A stretch of DNA of 64,000 nt from assembly GCA_003254925.1 (NCBI GenBank), contig QANZ01002974.1:11888-75887 (forward strand), given 5' to 3'. The stretch comes from Chamaecrista fasciculata. Taxonomy: Eukaryota; Streptophyta; Magnoliopsida; Fabales; Fabaceae. A program made the translations under genes and the position numbers. The notes beneath the pieces were generated by a model, which saw only the letters and a list, made by a program, of their open reading frames with translations, made no database searches and had not been told where the DNA came from. This document shows, piece after piece, positions 1-11,190 of this stretch (its first letter is position 1; each line of letters begins with the position of its first letter).

Positions 1-90
1 GAAAGGACTTAAACGCATAAGAGAAGACTTTTTGGGAGATTTTTGACATTTTAACTAACATTTGCCGTTAAATCCTAACAAAAAAAACCT

Positions 91-194
91 CAGGGTACCA
101 AATCGCTAACGGAGTAAACCACGGGGTACCACAATGCAAAAAATTTTCTTTCAGGGTACCAAAGGGGAACCGCCCCTAACCACAGGGTACCAAA
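91..194. repeat. GGGTACC-containing 31-bp iterations
   Basis: The 12-mer CAGGGTACCAAA, or a close variant, begins at about 91, 121, 152 and 183, a regular 30-31 bp spacing. The spacers are only partly alike. A second cluster with the same word and spacing lies at 5,464-5,536. This looks like a short minisatellite within a transposon end. The element family is not recognised. Confidence 0.7.
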
Positions 195-767
195 TTGCAA
201 TTTACCCTAAATCTTAAAGCTTTCATCAAAATTAATGAATTTTTAATTTTTAATATATATAAATATATGTTGTATCGTGTCATATAATTTTAAAAATGTG
301 ACGTGTCGATATCTCTGTGTCCATGTCAGTGTCCATGTTTCATAGCATAAATGCATGTCACATTTCATTTTAAAGAAGGTAATAATATTATTATGTTTTT
401 GTTTTTCTTTATTTATTCAAAATACTTTCTTTTTCACACAAGAATATATATTACCGAATGAATTTCTTAAAACCTTGTATTCATCATTTCATTTATATAT
501 ATCTACACCAGCGTAGTACATGTAATTAAGTATAATATATAATTTTACATATCACAAAAGACATTTATAAATCCGAATGTTAATTTATACATATATTTGA
601 CCATGCCTCAAATTCAATCACGCATATAAATGAAGATGCAATGACTTTACAGAAATAGGTAGAAGGGACACTTCATAAGATAAGATGGTTTACTCCTCCT
701 CTGAGCGCCCACATCTCTCTTCATGAGAAATTTTACCCTATTTCATAAGATAATAAAACAAGGTTCG

Positions 768-926
768 TTTAAAATAGAAAATACCTTCAAAATTTTGTAG
801 CTAACTAGGTTTAATCTTCTTAATTTTCAAAAGGATCTCCAGGGTTTTCTTGCGGTTTAATGACAATTAGGTTTTGATATTTTTGAAGGTATTTTCTATT
901 TTAAACCTAGTTAGCTACCAAATTTT
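768..926. repeat. Inverted and block-permuted repeat pair
   Basis: A block near 768-812 reads as segment A (TTAAAATAGAAAATACC...) followed by segment B (TAGCTAACTAGGTTT). The block near 881-926 is in inverted orientation, and its reverse complement reads B followed by A. The two copies are therefore inverted and circularly permuted relative to each other. No coding content is seen. Confidence 0.6.
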
Positions 927-1336
927 GCTTTATAGACACAAAATAAACTTAGAAATAAGTTTTGAGGTCCAAATTAAAGAAGAGTTATCATTTAAATATA
1001 AGGAAAATAATGTAAAACACACCATAGATATTGAGCAATCCACTCTCCTCACCATTGATGACTAGATGTATGGTCAAGATTTCTTACTTTTTGCCTCTAC
1101 TTTTTTAATCGAAAACAAAACGAAGAAAGAGAAAGAAATGAAATGATAGAAAGCTATGACAATGGGTAGTTTTATAGCATTACCCTAAATATAATTATGC
1201 CGAAATGTAGAGATTCCCTTTGCTTGGTTATTGTGCCAAAGAAAACTTCTAATTTTGAAAAATGACAAAATACTCCTCAAACTTTTTATTTTGTGCAAAT
1301 AGTCCCTTTCATTAAGAGTTTTAATAAAAAAAAAAA

Positions 1337-1993
1337 AGGCAAAAGAACCTTTCGTGCCCCTAACGTTTGGGGTCAGTTGCAATTATACCCTTAATGTTTG
1401 TTTTGTGTCAATTATGCCCCCAATGTGAAACGTTGGTGTCAATTATACCATAACCTCAATTTTTTTGGGCCAAAGTCCTATTTTGGTCCCTCAAATTTGC
1501 TCAAAGTTTCGTTTTGGTCCCTCAAGTCTTCGGCGAAGTTTCCGGCAAGATACACGACAGCCCCGATGACTATGAAAACTCCGAATCCAAGGTTTTTTGA
1601 CCTCCTGAGTTCAATGGCGGTCTTCATTTTGCAAAACAATGACCGAAAATATGTTTTTCGGCGGTTGTGTAATTTTTTGGCGACTTGCTAGTCATTTTTT
1701 TTTTTTGCAAAATGGAGGTTTTCAGTGAACTCGGGAGGTTAAAAAACCTTGGTTTAAGAGTTTTCGGGGTTGCCATGTATCTCGCCAAAAAGTTCGCCAG
1801 AGACTTGAGGGTCCAAAACGGAACTTTGAGCAAACTTGAGGGACCAAAATAGGACTTTGGCCCAAAAAATTGAAGTTAGGGTATAATTGACACCAACGTT
1901 TCACATTGGGGGCATAACTGACACAAAATAAACGTTAGGGGTATAACTGAAATTGACCCCAAACGTTTAAGGCACAAAAAAGTTTTTTTGCCT
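1337..1993. mobile_element. Foldback (long inverted repeat) element, about 657 bp
   Basis: The left arm starts AGGCAAAAGAACCTTTCGTG at 1,337. The right arm ends at 1,993 with the reverse complement of a closely similar sequence. Similarity continues inward for about 300 bp per arm, through words such as AACGTTTGGGGTCA, GGTCCCTCAA and CAAAATGAAG/CAAAATGGAGG, leaving a short centre around 1,650-1,700. The arms contain short open frames but nothing recognisable as protein. A transcript would fold into a near-perfect long hairpin. No convincing target-site duplication could be set in the A-rich flanks. Confidence 0.8.
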
Positions 1994-2715
1994 AAAAAAA
2001 ATTCAATTTTCTCTGTATTATGATTATTTTTTCATTTCACATTGATCAAAATTAAAAAAATAACTATTATTGTAATTAATAGTAACAAAGAATGAGAAAG
2101 AAAAATGGATTTTTCAATGGAAATTGTAATAAAATGAGTTATTTTGCACAAAATTGAAAATTCATGAGATCTTTTGTCACTTTTGAAAATTCAGAGAGTT
2201 TTTCCACAATCACTTAATTTTGAGGACTTTATTCATTTTAGCATACTATGACAAAAATTAAATATCATTTAAATCAATTTGTCTATAAAGTGACTATTAA
2301 ATATATTGTTAGTGCCTAAATTAATAGGCCTACAAAAGACAGTTAAATGCCAACTTTTCAAAAATTGGCTCCAACGACTCACTTTTGATGGTGAAACCAT
2401 TATTTGAATATAAACATAAGTGGGATAAAATCATGAATATAAATAGATTAGTACTTATTCTTTGAAAATAACCAAAATAACAGACTTATCGTCAATCCTT
2501 GTTAGTTAATTATATTGTTCTACACTTCTCACTCTATAGCTTGTTACATGGGTCATGCGTACTAACTTAGTTTTCGAACAGTTACTTTGACTTTGTAGCA
2601 ACAATTTTTATATGTGCCACACATATATATATGCATGTAAAACTATTTTATAATTTTTTTAACAACTGGATCATTATCCAATAGAATCTTCAGAAAAAAT
2701 TATTCCCACACATAT
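1994..2715. other. AT-rich intergenic stretch, nothing identified
   Basis: Low-complexity AT-rich sequence with stops in all frames. I see no protein similarity, RNA gene or clear transposon end. Confidence 0.5.
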
Positions 2716-3020
2716 GTTGGACCTAAGTCTAATATTGAGTGTGTAAAATAAGCCCACATTGCCTGCACAAAAGAAATATGAGGGTTGAGGTTATTTTTGG
2801 TACATTATTTTATTAATTATTATAATTAAATAAATATTTTATTAGACCTATTATATATACATGAGAACCTAGTTTCTAAATAAGAGTAGTCTCTCTTTTG
2901 TATCAGAGTCTCTAACTTTTCTTCTGCTATTCTGTATCCCTCTCGGTGTGACATTGAGGAAGATTTCGTTTAATCCTGTAAGAGTGCCTGTCTCTAATCA
3001 GTGGGATACCGGAACTCGAA
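2716..3020 (+). mobile_element. Possible retroelement LTR remnant
   Basis: The stretch opens TGTTGGACCTAAG and contains AAGCCCACATTG, a TATA-like run (TTATATATACATGAG near 2,852) and a T/C-rich leader, an arrangement like the U3-R part of plant Copia LTRs. Neither the far end nor a matching second LTR was found, so this is a weak call based on general layout. Confidence 0.3.
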
Positions 3021-3199
3021 ATTATCGTGAGAAATCCCTAAGAAGAGATAACATATCCAAATTCTTTATGTGATACCGTGTAGTCTTCTTCTCCGTGCTT
3101 CGCCGATTGAACAAATCCTGTTGATTGGCGAATCTGAAAATGGAGAGAAAATATGAGTGAACAAATACGCGTCTCTGATCGAACAAATACGAGTGACGA

Positions 3200-3513
3200 G
3201 TACAAGACAATCACGCAGGCAAGTGTTCCGAAATCACAATCGCAGGAGATTGGGATCTCGACGGTGGATTGCGACGGCAGGATTTAATCGGCTAGGGTTT
3301 GTCGTCGGATCGGGAAATGACGGAGTTCGCGGCGAGGATGTCGGAGACGCTGACGTTGAATGGAGATGCGATTTCGGAGAGCATGGAGTCCCAAGGGATA
3401 AGGTAGGAGAGAAGCGAAGGGCAAGAATCAGACGAGGTACATGGTTCGTTTATCGATTGATGTGTACGAAGCAGAGGTGCGTCGAAAGTAGAAAGTGATG
3501 CATTTGCAGGCAA
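3200..3513 (-). pseudogene. Broken LysM-domain receptor fragment
   Basis: The minus strand from 3,513 down encodes a stretch with CTSSDSCPSLLSYLIP followed by SEIASPFNVSVSDILAANSV, the typical spacing and sequence of a plant LysM domain (a CxxxxSC region, then NVS.xDxLxANS). The frame stops at 3,292. In another frame, about 30 bases further on, it resumes as ILPSQSTVEIPISCDC, which fits the conserved ILPxQ...IPIxCxC end of a LysM repeat with its CXC-type cysteines. After that all similarity is lost. There is no signal peptide upstream and no kinase or GPI region. I read this as a frameshifted relic of a LysM receptor of the LYK/LYM group, distinct from the intact LysM kinase at 54.85-56.77 kb. 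An unusual but functional gene with a tiny intron here is less likely. Confidence 0.55.
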
Positions 3514-3519
3514 TTAATT

Positions 3520-4870
3520 AAGAGCAATCGGAGGTAATTACAATTAAATTAATTGTGAAGTCTAGTAAAGCTCGATGATTGTTCAAAAAAAAAGGAAAAA
3601 AAAGGGGTAAAGCATGATGCGGTAAATTAATCGTGGAATCGTACGCGTACAGTAAATTAAATTTGGGCTAGAGGTATATGTAAATTTATGTTATAATTAT
3701 AATTATTGAGACTCATGAAATACTGGATCAGTGGAGAGCTATGTTTGACATTAGATTTAATATTGTGGTTGAAGAGGTATGTTTGATTTATTTTATGATA
3801 AAAATTGTGGGCAATCTGATTACAAACTCATTGTATCTAATCCCAATGTCATGTGAAATATAATTGTTATATGTGTGATATATCAGAATATCATAAATTG
3901 CAATATTTAATGAGANCTGGTGATTCATTCACCTATATAAACTACATTGTATTCTTTGTTAAATGTAATGCAAATCATTCTTTTCCTAGTTTCAATTTCT
4001 CATTCTCGATTTCTCTTAGTTTAGCAGACAGTGACACTGACACATGTGCATACATGCATGATTGCATGCTTCTACCACACATATCTTCTTCTAACTGTTT
4101 ATGGGCTACCGCTTATGAGAAAACTGTTTATTGGCTACCTACAAGTTTTTGCTTTGTCCTCTTTGGATCCATACATTGTATTTCAGCTTTGTGGTTAAAT
4201 GAGTAGTGGGAAACCAAATATGGAAAACCGTAAGGAAGAGCAAGTAAAAGTGTGACATGTGTAATTGGTGCGTTTTTTGGAGAGCTTGTGAAACTGCCAC
4301 GTTGAAGTTGAGGAATTTTGCTTGCCTTGCCTTGTCCTGCGTAGTGTTCCTATCCTTTAGTAGTTATCTGGGCACTCAGCAACATTAAAAAAAACCAGTC
4401 AGTGTTCGCCACGTCGTCCCTAACCACACATCGAGATGTGTGCATGCAACGGCAAGATAACTAGCTAGAATACCCAAACAATAACGAAGGATTCAATTAT
4501 GAATTACTCCTATATATGTTCCATGAATCTGTTTAGCAACTTGCGAGCAGCTTGCCAAATCCTTGAAAAATGAAAACATAAGTTGCCAGCACTTTTTCCA
4601 TATATAGCAAAAACTACTTCAATAGTCCTATCAAATTTCATTCTTTTGTCATATTTTCCAGTTCTCTTTCTTGTCGAGTAGAAAAAGTAACTCAATTGGC
4701 AAGCGTGAGGTGAATTAGGTTGGACGAATAGCTAGTAAGGTGATCCGTGATCCATTAAAGTTTAACATATAACATTTTTTAATCATTCAATAATCAAAAC
4801 TAACATTTAAATACAAGCAAAATTAATTATTTCATATGTAAGAAAACTAAAACAACCAATAACATTGATG
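3520..4870. other. Intergenic stretch, nothing identified
   Basis: AT-rich DNA with one ambiguous base near 3,916. Short open frames of 117 and 61 codons occur at 3,853-4,206 (+) and 4,510-4,695 (-). They show no recognisable domain, have biased low-complexity composition, and the first runs through the n. I do not call them genes. Confidence 0.5.
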
Positions 4871-4879
4871 CATATTGAT

Positions 4880-5165
4880 AAGGTATGGTTACATCCACCT
4901 CCCTTCATTATGGGTGTCGATTCTTACTTTTGGAACCACTCAAACTTGACGGAAGTACTTCAATACCCCTTAAGGGTCCTATATATATTCCTCTCTCAGG
5001 TATGACTAAAACTCTAATCTTTACTAATTACCTCTCCTATTTTCATATATCTTACTGATTTGGGAAGCCCCCCACGACTAGGCTAACTCTTGTAGGTACC
5101 GGGGACTTGGAGCGGAGCGAGGATCTCATATGACTTATCATTTGGCGTCGTCTGTGAGAACAAAC
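4880..5165 (+). mobile_element. Gypsy-type LTR end with primer-binding-site region
   Basis: The segment contains ACTGATTTGGGAAGCCCCCC, then ACTCTTGTAGGTACCGGGGA, then near 5,140 TTTGGCGTCGTCTGTGAGAA. The last is very close to the TTTGGCGCCGTCTGTGGGAA word that follows the 5' LTR in many plant Gypsy elements. I infer a truncated 5' LTR plus leader. No gag-pol frame follows. Confidence 0.55.
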
Positions 5166-5463
5166 TATAATAACTTTGTTCCTCTAAAAATTTTGAATAA
5201 AAATAATTAATCTGACAAAAAACTCAAAATATATTAATTACATAATATATATTAATATAAAATATATTTAGATTTTTTTTTATAGATATAAAATATATTT
5301 AGACAAGAATATACTTCTANGACCCCAAAAAAAATTAAATTTTTCATTTTAGTCCCTATATAATATGTATCCAGGGACCTATTTGTAATTTTTTTAAAAA
5401 AACTTGGGGTCAATATGTAATTTTTGCAAAATTTGTTATGGTTAATATTACAAAATAGCTCCT

Positions 5464-5536
5464 AAGGATACCAAAGTGTCACACTTTAAACCACAGGGTA
5501 CCAAAGTGAAATATGACCAAACCACAGGGTACTAAA
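5464..5536. repeat. Second GGGTACC iteration cluster
   Basis: GGATACCAAA, CAGGGTACCAAA and CAGGGTACTAAA begin at 5,464-5,525, again 30-31 bp apart. This is the same pattern as at 91-194, so both are probably pieces of one repeat family. Confidence 0.65.
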
Positions 5537-5699
5537 GTGTAACCTATATTTAAAGTATATTAACTTAAATAATTATGATTTTTATGTATTTTTAAATTTA
5601 ATTATTACTAAATGATGATATTAATATATATATTTAGATAGTTCACTTTTTGTATAAAGTTACAAAATATTAGAAGTTAATTTTTGGAAATACTTTTTG

Positions 5700-6145
5700 A
5701 TATCTCACATTTTGGCCGTTCGTCTACTTGGCCTTCGCATCAGGCCAAGTTCATTTCCCGAACATTTCGGGGCGCCCCTGACTTGATCAAACCCACGTTC
5801 TACAAGATATCGGCACCCGGCTAGTCCATGCCTCCTATACTCTCTCACGATTGCCTTGCTCCGCAATTCTCGGTCTTCCACCTCCTTCTCTGATGGAAAT
5901 TGTGGGCCAGAACGTGGAGCGCTCCCTGCGCCGGCCACCATCCTGTGTTGCTCTATAAATGCTCTCGAACACCATTCGTCCAAGGTTAGCTACTTCCTCT
6001 ACTCAGAATTCTTTTGCTCTCTTCTTCCTCACAAACTAACTTGAGCATCAGAGTGTTCTTCACAAGGCCCCCTGTGAAGTTCTTTTGCAAGTCACTTCGT
6101 CTCTCTTCTAGCTCCAGCAGCCCTTCATTTGAATTAGGTAAGTCT
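5700..6145 (+). mobile_element. LTR-like GC-rich remnant with TATA box
   Basis: This GC-richer island stands out from the AT-rich flanks. It carries CTCTATAAATGCTCTCGAAC (TATA box near 5,950), a C/T-rich leader, then AACTTGAGCATCAGAGTG near 6,040 and GGCCCCCTGTGAAGTTCTT. The ACTTGAGC.TC.GAGTG word is typical of the R region of plant Gypsy LTRs. A 92-codon minus-strand frame here has no recognisable domain and I treat it as noncoding. Confidence 0.5.
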
Positions 6146-6149
6146 AGTC

Positions 6150-6860
6150 TTTATTTCAGTTCATCACTTTTCTATTTTTAATGTTTCAGGAACATTTTAA
6201 AAAATATTGTACAAAACACATTCTTAAATCATATTTTCTATTTTCATTGATTTCATTTGCTGAAAAATTTAATTTCGTAGAAAAAAGATTTGTCAATAGT
6301 AAGATGTAGCTACGAATTCACAATAAAAATATAACCAGCTTGACTTATTTAACTATGAAATAAGTGACTTGAGATCAATTTAACCTTACTTGACGATGAC
6401 AATTTCAATTGGACAAAAAAGTGATTAGTCAAAAGCAACATATATATTAAATTCGATGCAATCAAATATAAAACGAGAATATATAATTACTTTCGGCCAT
6501 TACAACTAGAGAGTAAAACTTTGGAGACACTTCTTATAATAAAATTGCAATAATATTCAGTCCAAAAGAAAATTGCAATAATAATAATAACAACAATAAT
6601 AAAATGCTAAATTGTAATCTACTCCAAATATAAGAAATTAAAATTATACTTTGACAAAAAAAAATTATAGGAGAAAATCTATTTGCCACTATAACCTTTT
6701 AAAGTTAAGATTTTAAATACAGAATAAAAAATATTAAATATTTTAAAGTAAACAACATTAATTTTTTTCTAAAAAAACGATAGATGGCAAGAAACATTTA
6801 GAATTCTATTATTTTATTATTTTTAATTATAAATATATTTAAGATTATAATATGAGAGAT

Positions 6861-6915
<55 letters not shown>

Positions 6916-7061
6916 NATATGATAGTTACTTTACGACTGCACCAAATTCACAGGGATTAGCTGGCAAAAGAAAGAAAACACTCACAGGGATTAGGGTTTT
7001 AGCTGGAAAAGCATTAACCTCACTTTGCACAGCCTAGAAAGCTAAAACCCTAAATTCGAAA
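6150..7061. other. AT-rich 5' flank with a long T tract
   Basis: AT-rich sequence with no gene. A run of about 50 T ends in an ambiguous base at about 6,916, a likely sequencing weak spot. Downstream of it, two AGGGATTAG words (ACAGGGATTAG) and GCTAAAACCC/TAGGGTTTTAGC motifs lie within 120 bp of the start codon at 7,062. Telo-box-like AAACCC words of this kind are common in plant promoters and leaders. Confidence 0.5.
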
Positions 7062-9271
7062 ATGGTGGTGCAATCCGTTTGCTATGGACTCCCCTCTCAA
7101 CCATTTCGTTCTAATGATTGGAATTCGCAAGTGTTTCACTCAAAGTCGTCATTGAGGTTTCAAAGACTCTGTTTTGGAGGTTAACATTGTTTCTATGTAT
7201 CTCTTTTTTGCTCACTCTTCTTCTTCTCTTCATTCATACTAAGAAAACGAATATCTGTGGTCCGTCCCTTAGGTTTAAAGTGTTCGTTGAACAGCAACAA
7301 AAGGCTTGTTTTACATGCTTCTGTTTCCAATGGTGAGGGTGGCTTGGAGTTGCATGGAAACCAGAATTCTAGCGTACCTGTTACTAGATACGATGGTATG
7401 GAACCATTTCGTGGTAAATCAGGTTCTGTTTCTTTCCATGGTTTGACGCACCAGTCTGTGGAAGAAGGAAAACTGGTATCTTCTCCTTTCCAGGAAGATA
7501 AGGGCTCTCTGTTCTGGCTCTTAGCCCCATTGGCCTTCATTTCATCGTTGATTCTTCCGCAGTTCTTCCTTGGAAATGTAATTGAGGCGTTCTTGAAGAA
7601 TGAGATTCTAGTAGGTATTTATAGAACTTCATACTTCCTCTTAATTGTGATTTGTGATTTGCTTCTATTTTGTCTATCACACAATGCGTTGCTGCTAATG
7701 ACAAAATCATTATTGGCATTATAAAGGAGTTCAAAACTCAAACAACTATTCATTTTCATTTCGTTTATTTTGAAACGAAAGATAATTGATATGGATTTCT
7801 TTGAACTTATCACAGGCCTCTGATTCTGTACTAACACTTTATTTATATATTATTTACAAAATTACAAGTTACAATTGTTCACTTCTAATATGTGTATGTT
7901 ATCTTTGTGATTCCTTATAGGCAAGAGTTTGGAAATCTGGTTTAAGAATAATCTTCTTTATGCATAATGCTTGTCCTGTGTTATGGTTGGGGTTTTAATA
8001 AAGATGGAAAGGAATGGTTATTAATGGAATGGAATGGTCTGGGTATATATGTTGTTTGGGGGGGTTTTTAATGAGGAAAGTAAGGGACACTACAATTTCA
8101 TTCCATTCCATCCTTGACCCCTCATTCTGGAGGGACAAAAGAATTTTTTTTAGATGGCTAAGGAAGGCTTTGGAGGCCCTGTCTCGTCATTTCATTCCAT
8201 CCTCATAAAACCATCCAAACACACCTCTAGCTTACTTAATACTTAAAGTCATTGCACTCCTTGCCACTCCCTCACCCTCCATCCAAACATAGGCATTGGC
8301 AAATGTTAACTGAGGTCATAATCTAGATTTTTACATTTCTATATGTTCCTTTACTATGTCATGGGGCAATCAAGTTGAACTGTACATTAGGTTTTATTTT
8401 GATGGTAAGAAATCTTATAAACTACTGTAGGGAAATATACCTGATGATCACTTTCATATCCAATTAAATGCAGACATTGTGAATTCATTCTGTTACGAGG
8501 CCCTGTTCTATCTTGGAGTAGCGACATTTCTGCATGTGGCTGATCGTGTGCAGAGACCATATTTGCAGTACAGCTCAAAAAGATGGGGTCTTATCACAGG
8601 TCTCAGAGGATACTTAACCTCTGCTTTTCTTACAATGGGCTTGAAGGTTGTTGCTCCTCTTTTGGTTGTGTACGTAACGTGGCCAGTGCTTGGCTTGGCA
8701 GCCATTGTGGCTGTAGCTCCTTTTCTAGTTGGATGTGCTGTTCAATTTTTATTTGAAAGATCTTTGGAAAAGCGCGGATCATCTTGTTGGCCTCTTGTCC
8801 CCATAATATTTGAGGTATGTCTACCGTGAATTTCGTTTTAAAATGAGCAAACATATATTTTAGCCTTTTATTTGTCGATTTAGTCGATATTGGAAATACA
8901 TTTTTAGTCCATGCTTGTGGAAATACACCAAAATATGTAACTTCCATGTCCTAAGACTAATTTAAATACTTAGAAGCAAGTTTTTGGTTTTATAATTGAA
9001 GTTTTGTGAAGAGGAGTTGATTTTTTTTTGACATTTAAAACTGATTTCGCAGGTATATAGACTGTATCAACTGACGAAAGCTGTTAATTTTGTTGAGCGG
9101 TTGCTGTACTCAATGACTGGACTTCCGAAATCCCCAGAATTGATAGAACGAAGTGGTGCATTGTTTGCAATGATTGTGACTTTCCAAGTATTAGGGGTTG
9201 TGTGCCTTTGGTCATTGATGACCTTCCTTTTGAGGCTTTTTCCTTCTAGGCCTGTAGCAGAGAATTACTGA
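7062..9271 (+). CDS. Predicted plastid multi-pass membrane protein, 4 exons
   Basis: Exons are 7,062-7,179, 7,273-7,614, 8,474-8,814 and 9,053-9,271. The introns are GT-AG and the reading frame is continuous, giving 339 aa. The start is the first ATG after the TAAAACCC-rich leader. Residues 1-60 are rich in S, R and K and poor in acids, like a chloroplast transit peptide. Hydrophobic segments follow at about 119-140, 161-176, 203-222, 224-246 and 302-328, so the mature protein probably spans a plastid membrane several times. Between them, VADRVQRPYLQYSSKRWGLI (175-194) looks like a conserved loop. I believe this is a plant family of uncharacterised transmembrane proteins and recognise no catalytic motif, so I assign no function. 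Intron 2 (859 bp) carries a MITE-like insertion. The gene converges on the octanoyltransferase gene, with 239 bp between stop codons. Confidence 0.85.
7976..8291. mobile_element. MITE-like insertion in intron 2 of the plastid protein gene
   Basis: The intron contains repeated GGAATGGAATGG / CATTCCATTCCATCC words and ends with ACCATCCAAACAC and CCATCCAAACATAGG. These resemble the ends of the PIF/Harbinger-type MITE at 29.05-29.50 kb (CCAAACATAGCC). A left end, CCTGTGTTATGGTTGGGG, is only approximately its inverse, and no target duplication could be fixed. Confidence 0.4.
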
Positions 9272-9510
9272 TTTCTGTGGGACGCAGTGATGTCTGTATA
9301 TACGGCTTCCATGTTCTTGTTTAATATCTCTAGGACACCAGAATTGTTAGTTAATTTCAATATAGTATTTTCATTAATTAGATTTGCTTCTGTATTGCAT
9401 CATTATTCAATTTCCTTTCTTTCTTTCAATATTTTAGATGACCACGAAAGTTGAAAAGAAAAGAAGAATAAAAAAACATGTCGCTTCCTTGCTTCATTCA
9501 TCAAAACAGT

Positions 9511-11190
9511 TCATACATACGATGCTGGTACAGAAATTGTTTTGTGAAGGTACTCAAGCTCAAAAATTTGTGAGAACTCCTTGATCAAAGACTCATAAGT
9601 ATTATGAATGAGACTGTCATCTTTTGTACTACCCAGCAACCCCTTTATACTTCCAACTTGACGGTCTCGTATACCACATGGGATAATCCAATTGAAAGGA
9701 GTCAAATCTGTGGTGACATTAAGAGCCAATCCATGATAGGTTATCCACTGGGATACTCTTATGCCTACTGCTGCTACTTTTTGGTCCCCTGCAACATAAG
9801 CAATTGAAAAAACTCTTAGAAGTTGTTCAAATAGTCATGCTCTTGGACTAAAATGCTGTCATCTTCTGTACTACCCAACACTAAAAAAATTCAATGCAGT
9901 GACTGACAATGAATTGAAGGGATTGCATGAACTGATAAATAAACACAGATTGATAAGCTGTATGAAATATTGAGACGATGTTGAATGATAAGAGGAAGTA
10001 AGAAAATATGATAACATTGAAACTAGTTCCATTTCAATACAGGGACTTACCAACCCAAACACCAGTTAGACCATCAATCCGAGAAGCCTGTATCGAAAAT
10101 GTTGAAGAGAGAACACGGATGACAATCTCCTCAAGGGTCCTGAGGTACCAATGAAGATCCATTTTGTGATTTCGGAGATTCAAAATGGGGTACAGAACTA
10201 GCTACAATGCAATATCAAATTAGAATTAGTGTACAACACACAATTTTGAGAAAATCTATTTTGTCTTTGAATTTATTCTAAAATTATCATTTAATCTCTA
10301 TATATTAAAAATATATATTTTACTCTTAATTTTTTTCAATAAATATCAATATTTTTCCAATCTGACTTCCCAAGGTTGATTCACTTATAATTCATTACTT
10401 TTTATGTACTTTTTTAGCTTAAATAGTACGCAAATAATACTACTTTAAAAACATAAATCTTCAAACGTTAAAATCACGCATGGAAAAGTGTTTTAAATCC
10501 TTAGAATGAAAGAGACAAAAAGTGTTTCCAAAATTTATAGATCAAATAATAATTTTGAGACAAATTTAAAGATTAAAAATAATTTTCTCTACAGATTCTG
10601 AATAAACAATCTCTCCTATCATCTCAATATAGCATTTAGGGAGAAATATTAGTACTAGTTTATATGAAGAACCTGTCCAGGACCATGATATGTCACTTGT
10701 CCACCACGTTCAGTTCTATAGATATCAAAGGGGGCATTATCAAACTCAAAATTGAGGTTATCTTCTGAACTGGCAGTACCCAATGTATAAACTGGTGAAT
10801 GTTGCAGAACAATGAGGGTATCTCTGCAATCTCCTTCGTTCTCTATCTGCGCCTTCTTTTCTCTGACAATATCTTTTTGCCAATTCCATGCCACTTCGTA
10901 AGGAATTTGCTGGTGGTGCAAATCGATAAGCTCGCAGCTGCCAAATTCCAATGCAACTTTTTATGATCACATTTACATTCAGAGAAACGAAGATGCTTTA
11001 TGGAAAGAAGATTGATAGTATAGCACAAGTTAAAAGCCACTTACGTCCTTCGCTTGGCTTGGATTGGAGAAAAATGTGAGATAGGGTTTGGCTTTGGCCA
11101 TATGAAGGCCTTGCAGGATGGTGATTTTGAGTGACTAAGAGGAGGATATATTGGGATTGAAGTTAAACGATCTGCAACTGAGAAATTCAT
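9511..11190 (-). CDS. LIP2: Octanoyltransferase LIP2, plastidial (LipB family)
   Basis: Exons on the minus strand are 11,190-11,045, 10,937-10,673, 10,201-10,051 and 9,788-9,511, giving 279 aa. The enzyme moves octanoyl groups from acyl carrier protein to the lipoyl domains of target proteins, the first step of protein lipoylation. The LipB signature [12 protein letters not shown] is at 126-137 and crosses smoothly into [10 protein letters not shown] in exon 3. Lys191 (in [11 protein letters not shown]) and Cys225 (in [10 protein letters not shown]) match the catalytic Lys and Cys pair of the family. Residues 1-48 are rich in S and P with a basic end (QAKRR), as expected of a transit peptide, so the plastid form (LIP2p) is favoured over the mitochondrial one. 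The exon 2 acceptor (TTTGGCAG at 10,938) was chosen because it alone joins exon 1 in frame; the longer frame upstream hits a stop. No truncation is seen. Confidence 0.94.

Noticed and set aside
2740-2770. AAGCCCACATTG as a plant snRNA upstream element
   Set aside because: It differs from the usual TCCCACATCG and no snRNA-like sequence follows at the expected distance.
3157-3498. 113-codon plus-strand frame in a GC-richer patch
   Set aside because: It is antisense to the LysM relic, which has the recognisable family pattern; the plus frame has none.
5705-5983. 92-codon minus-strand frame with Arg-rich composition
   Set aside because: It lies in an LTR-like GC-rich remnant that carries a plus-strand TATA box and leader, and has no domain.
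6865-6916. Very long T tract as a poly(A) tail of a retroposon on the minus strand
   Set aside because: No SINE or LINE body was recognised beside it, and the ambiguous base suggests a sequencing problem.
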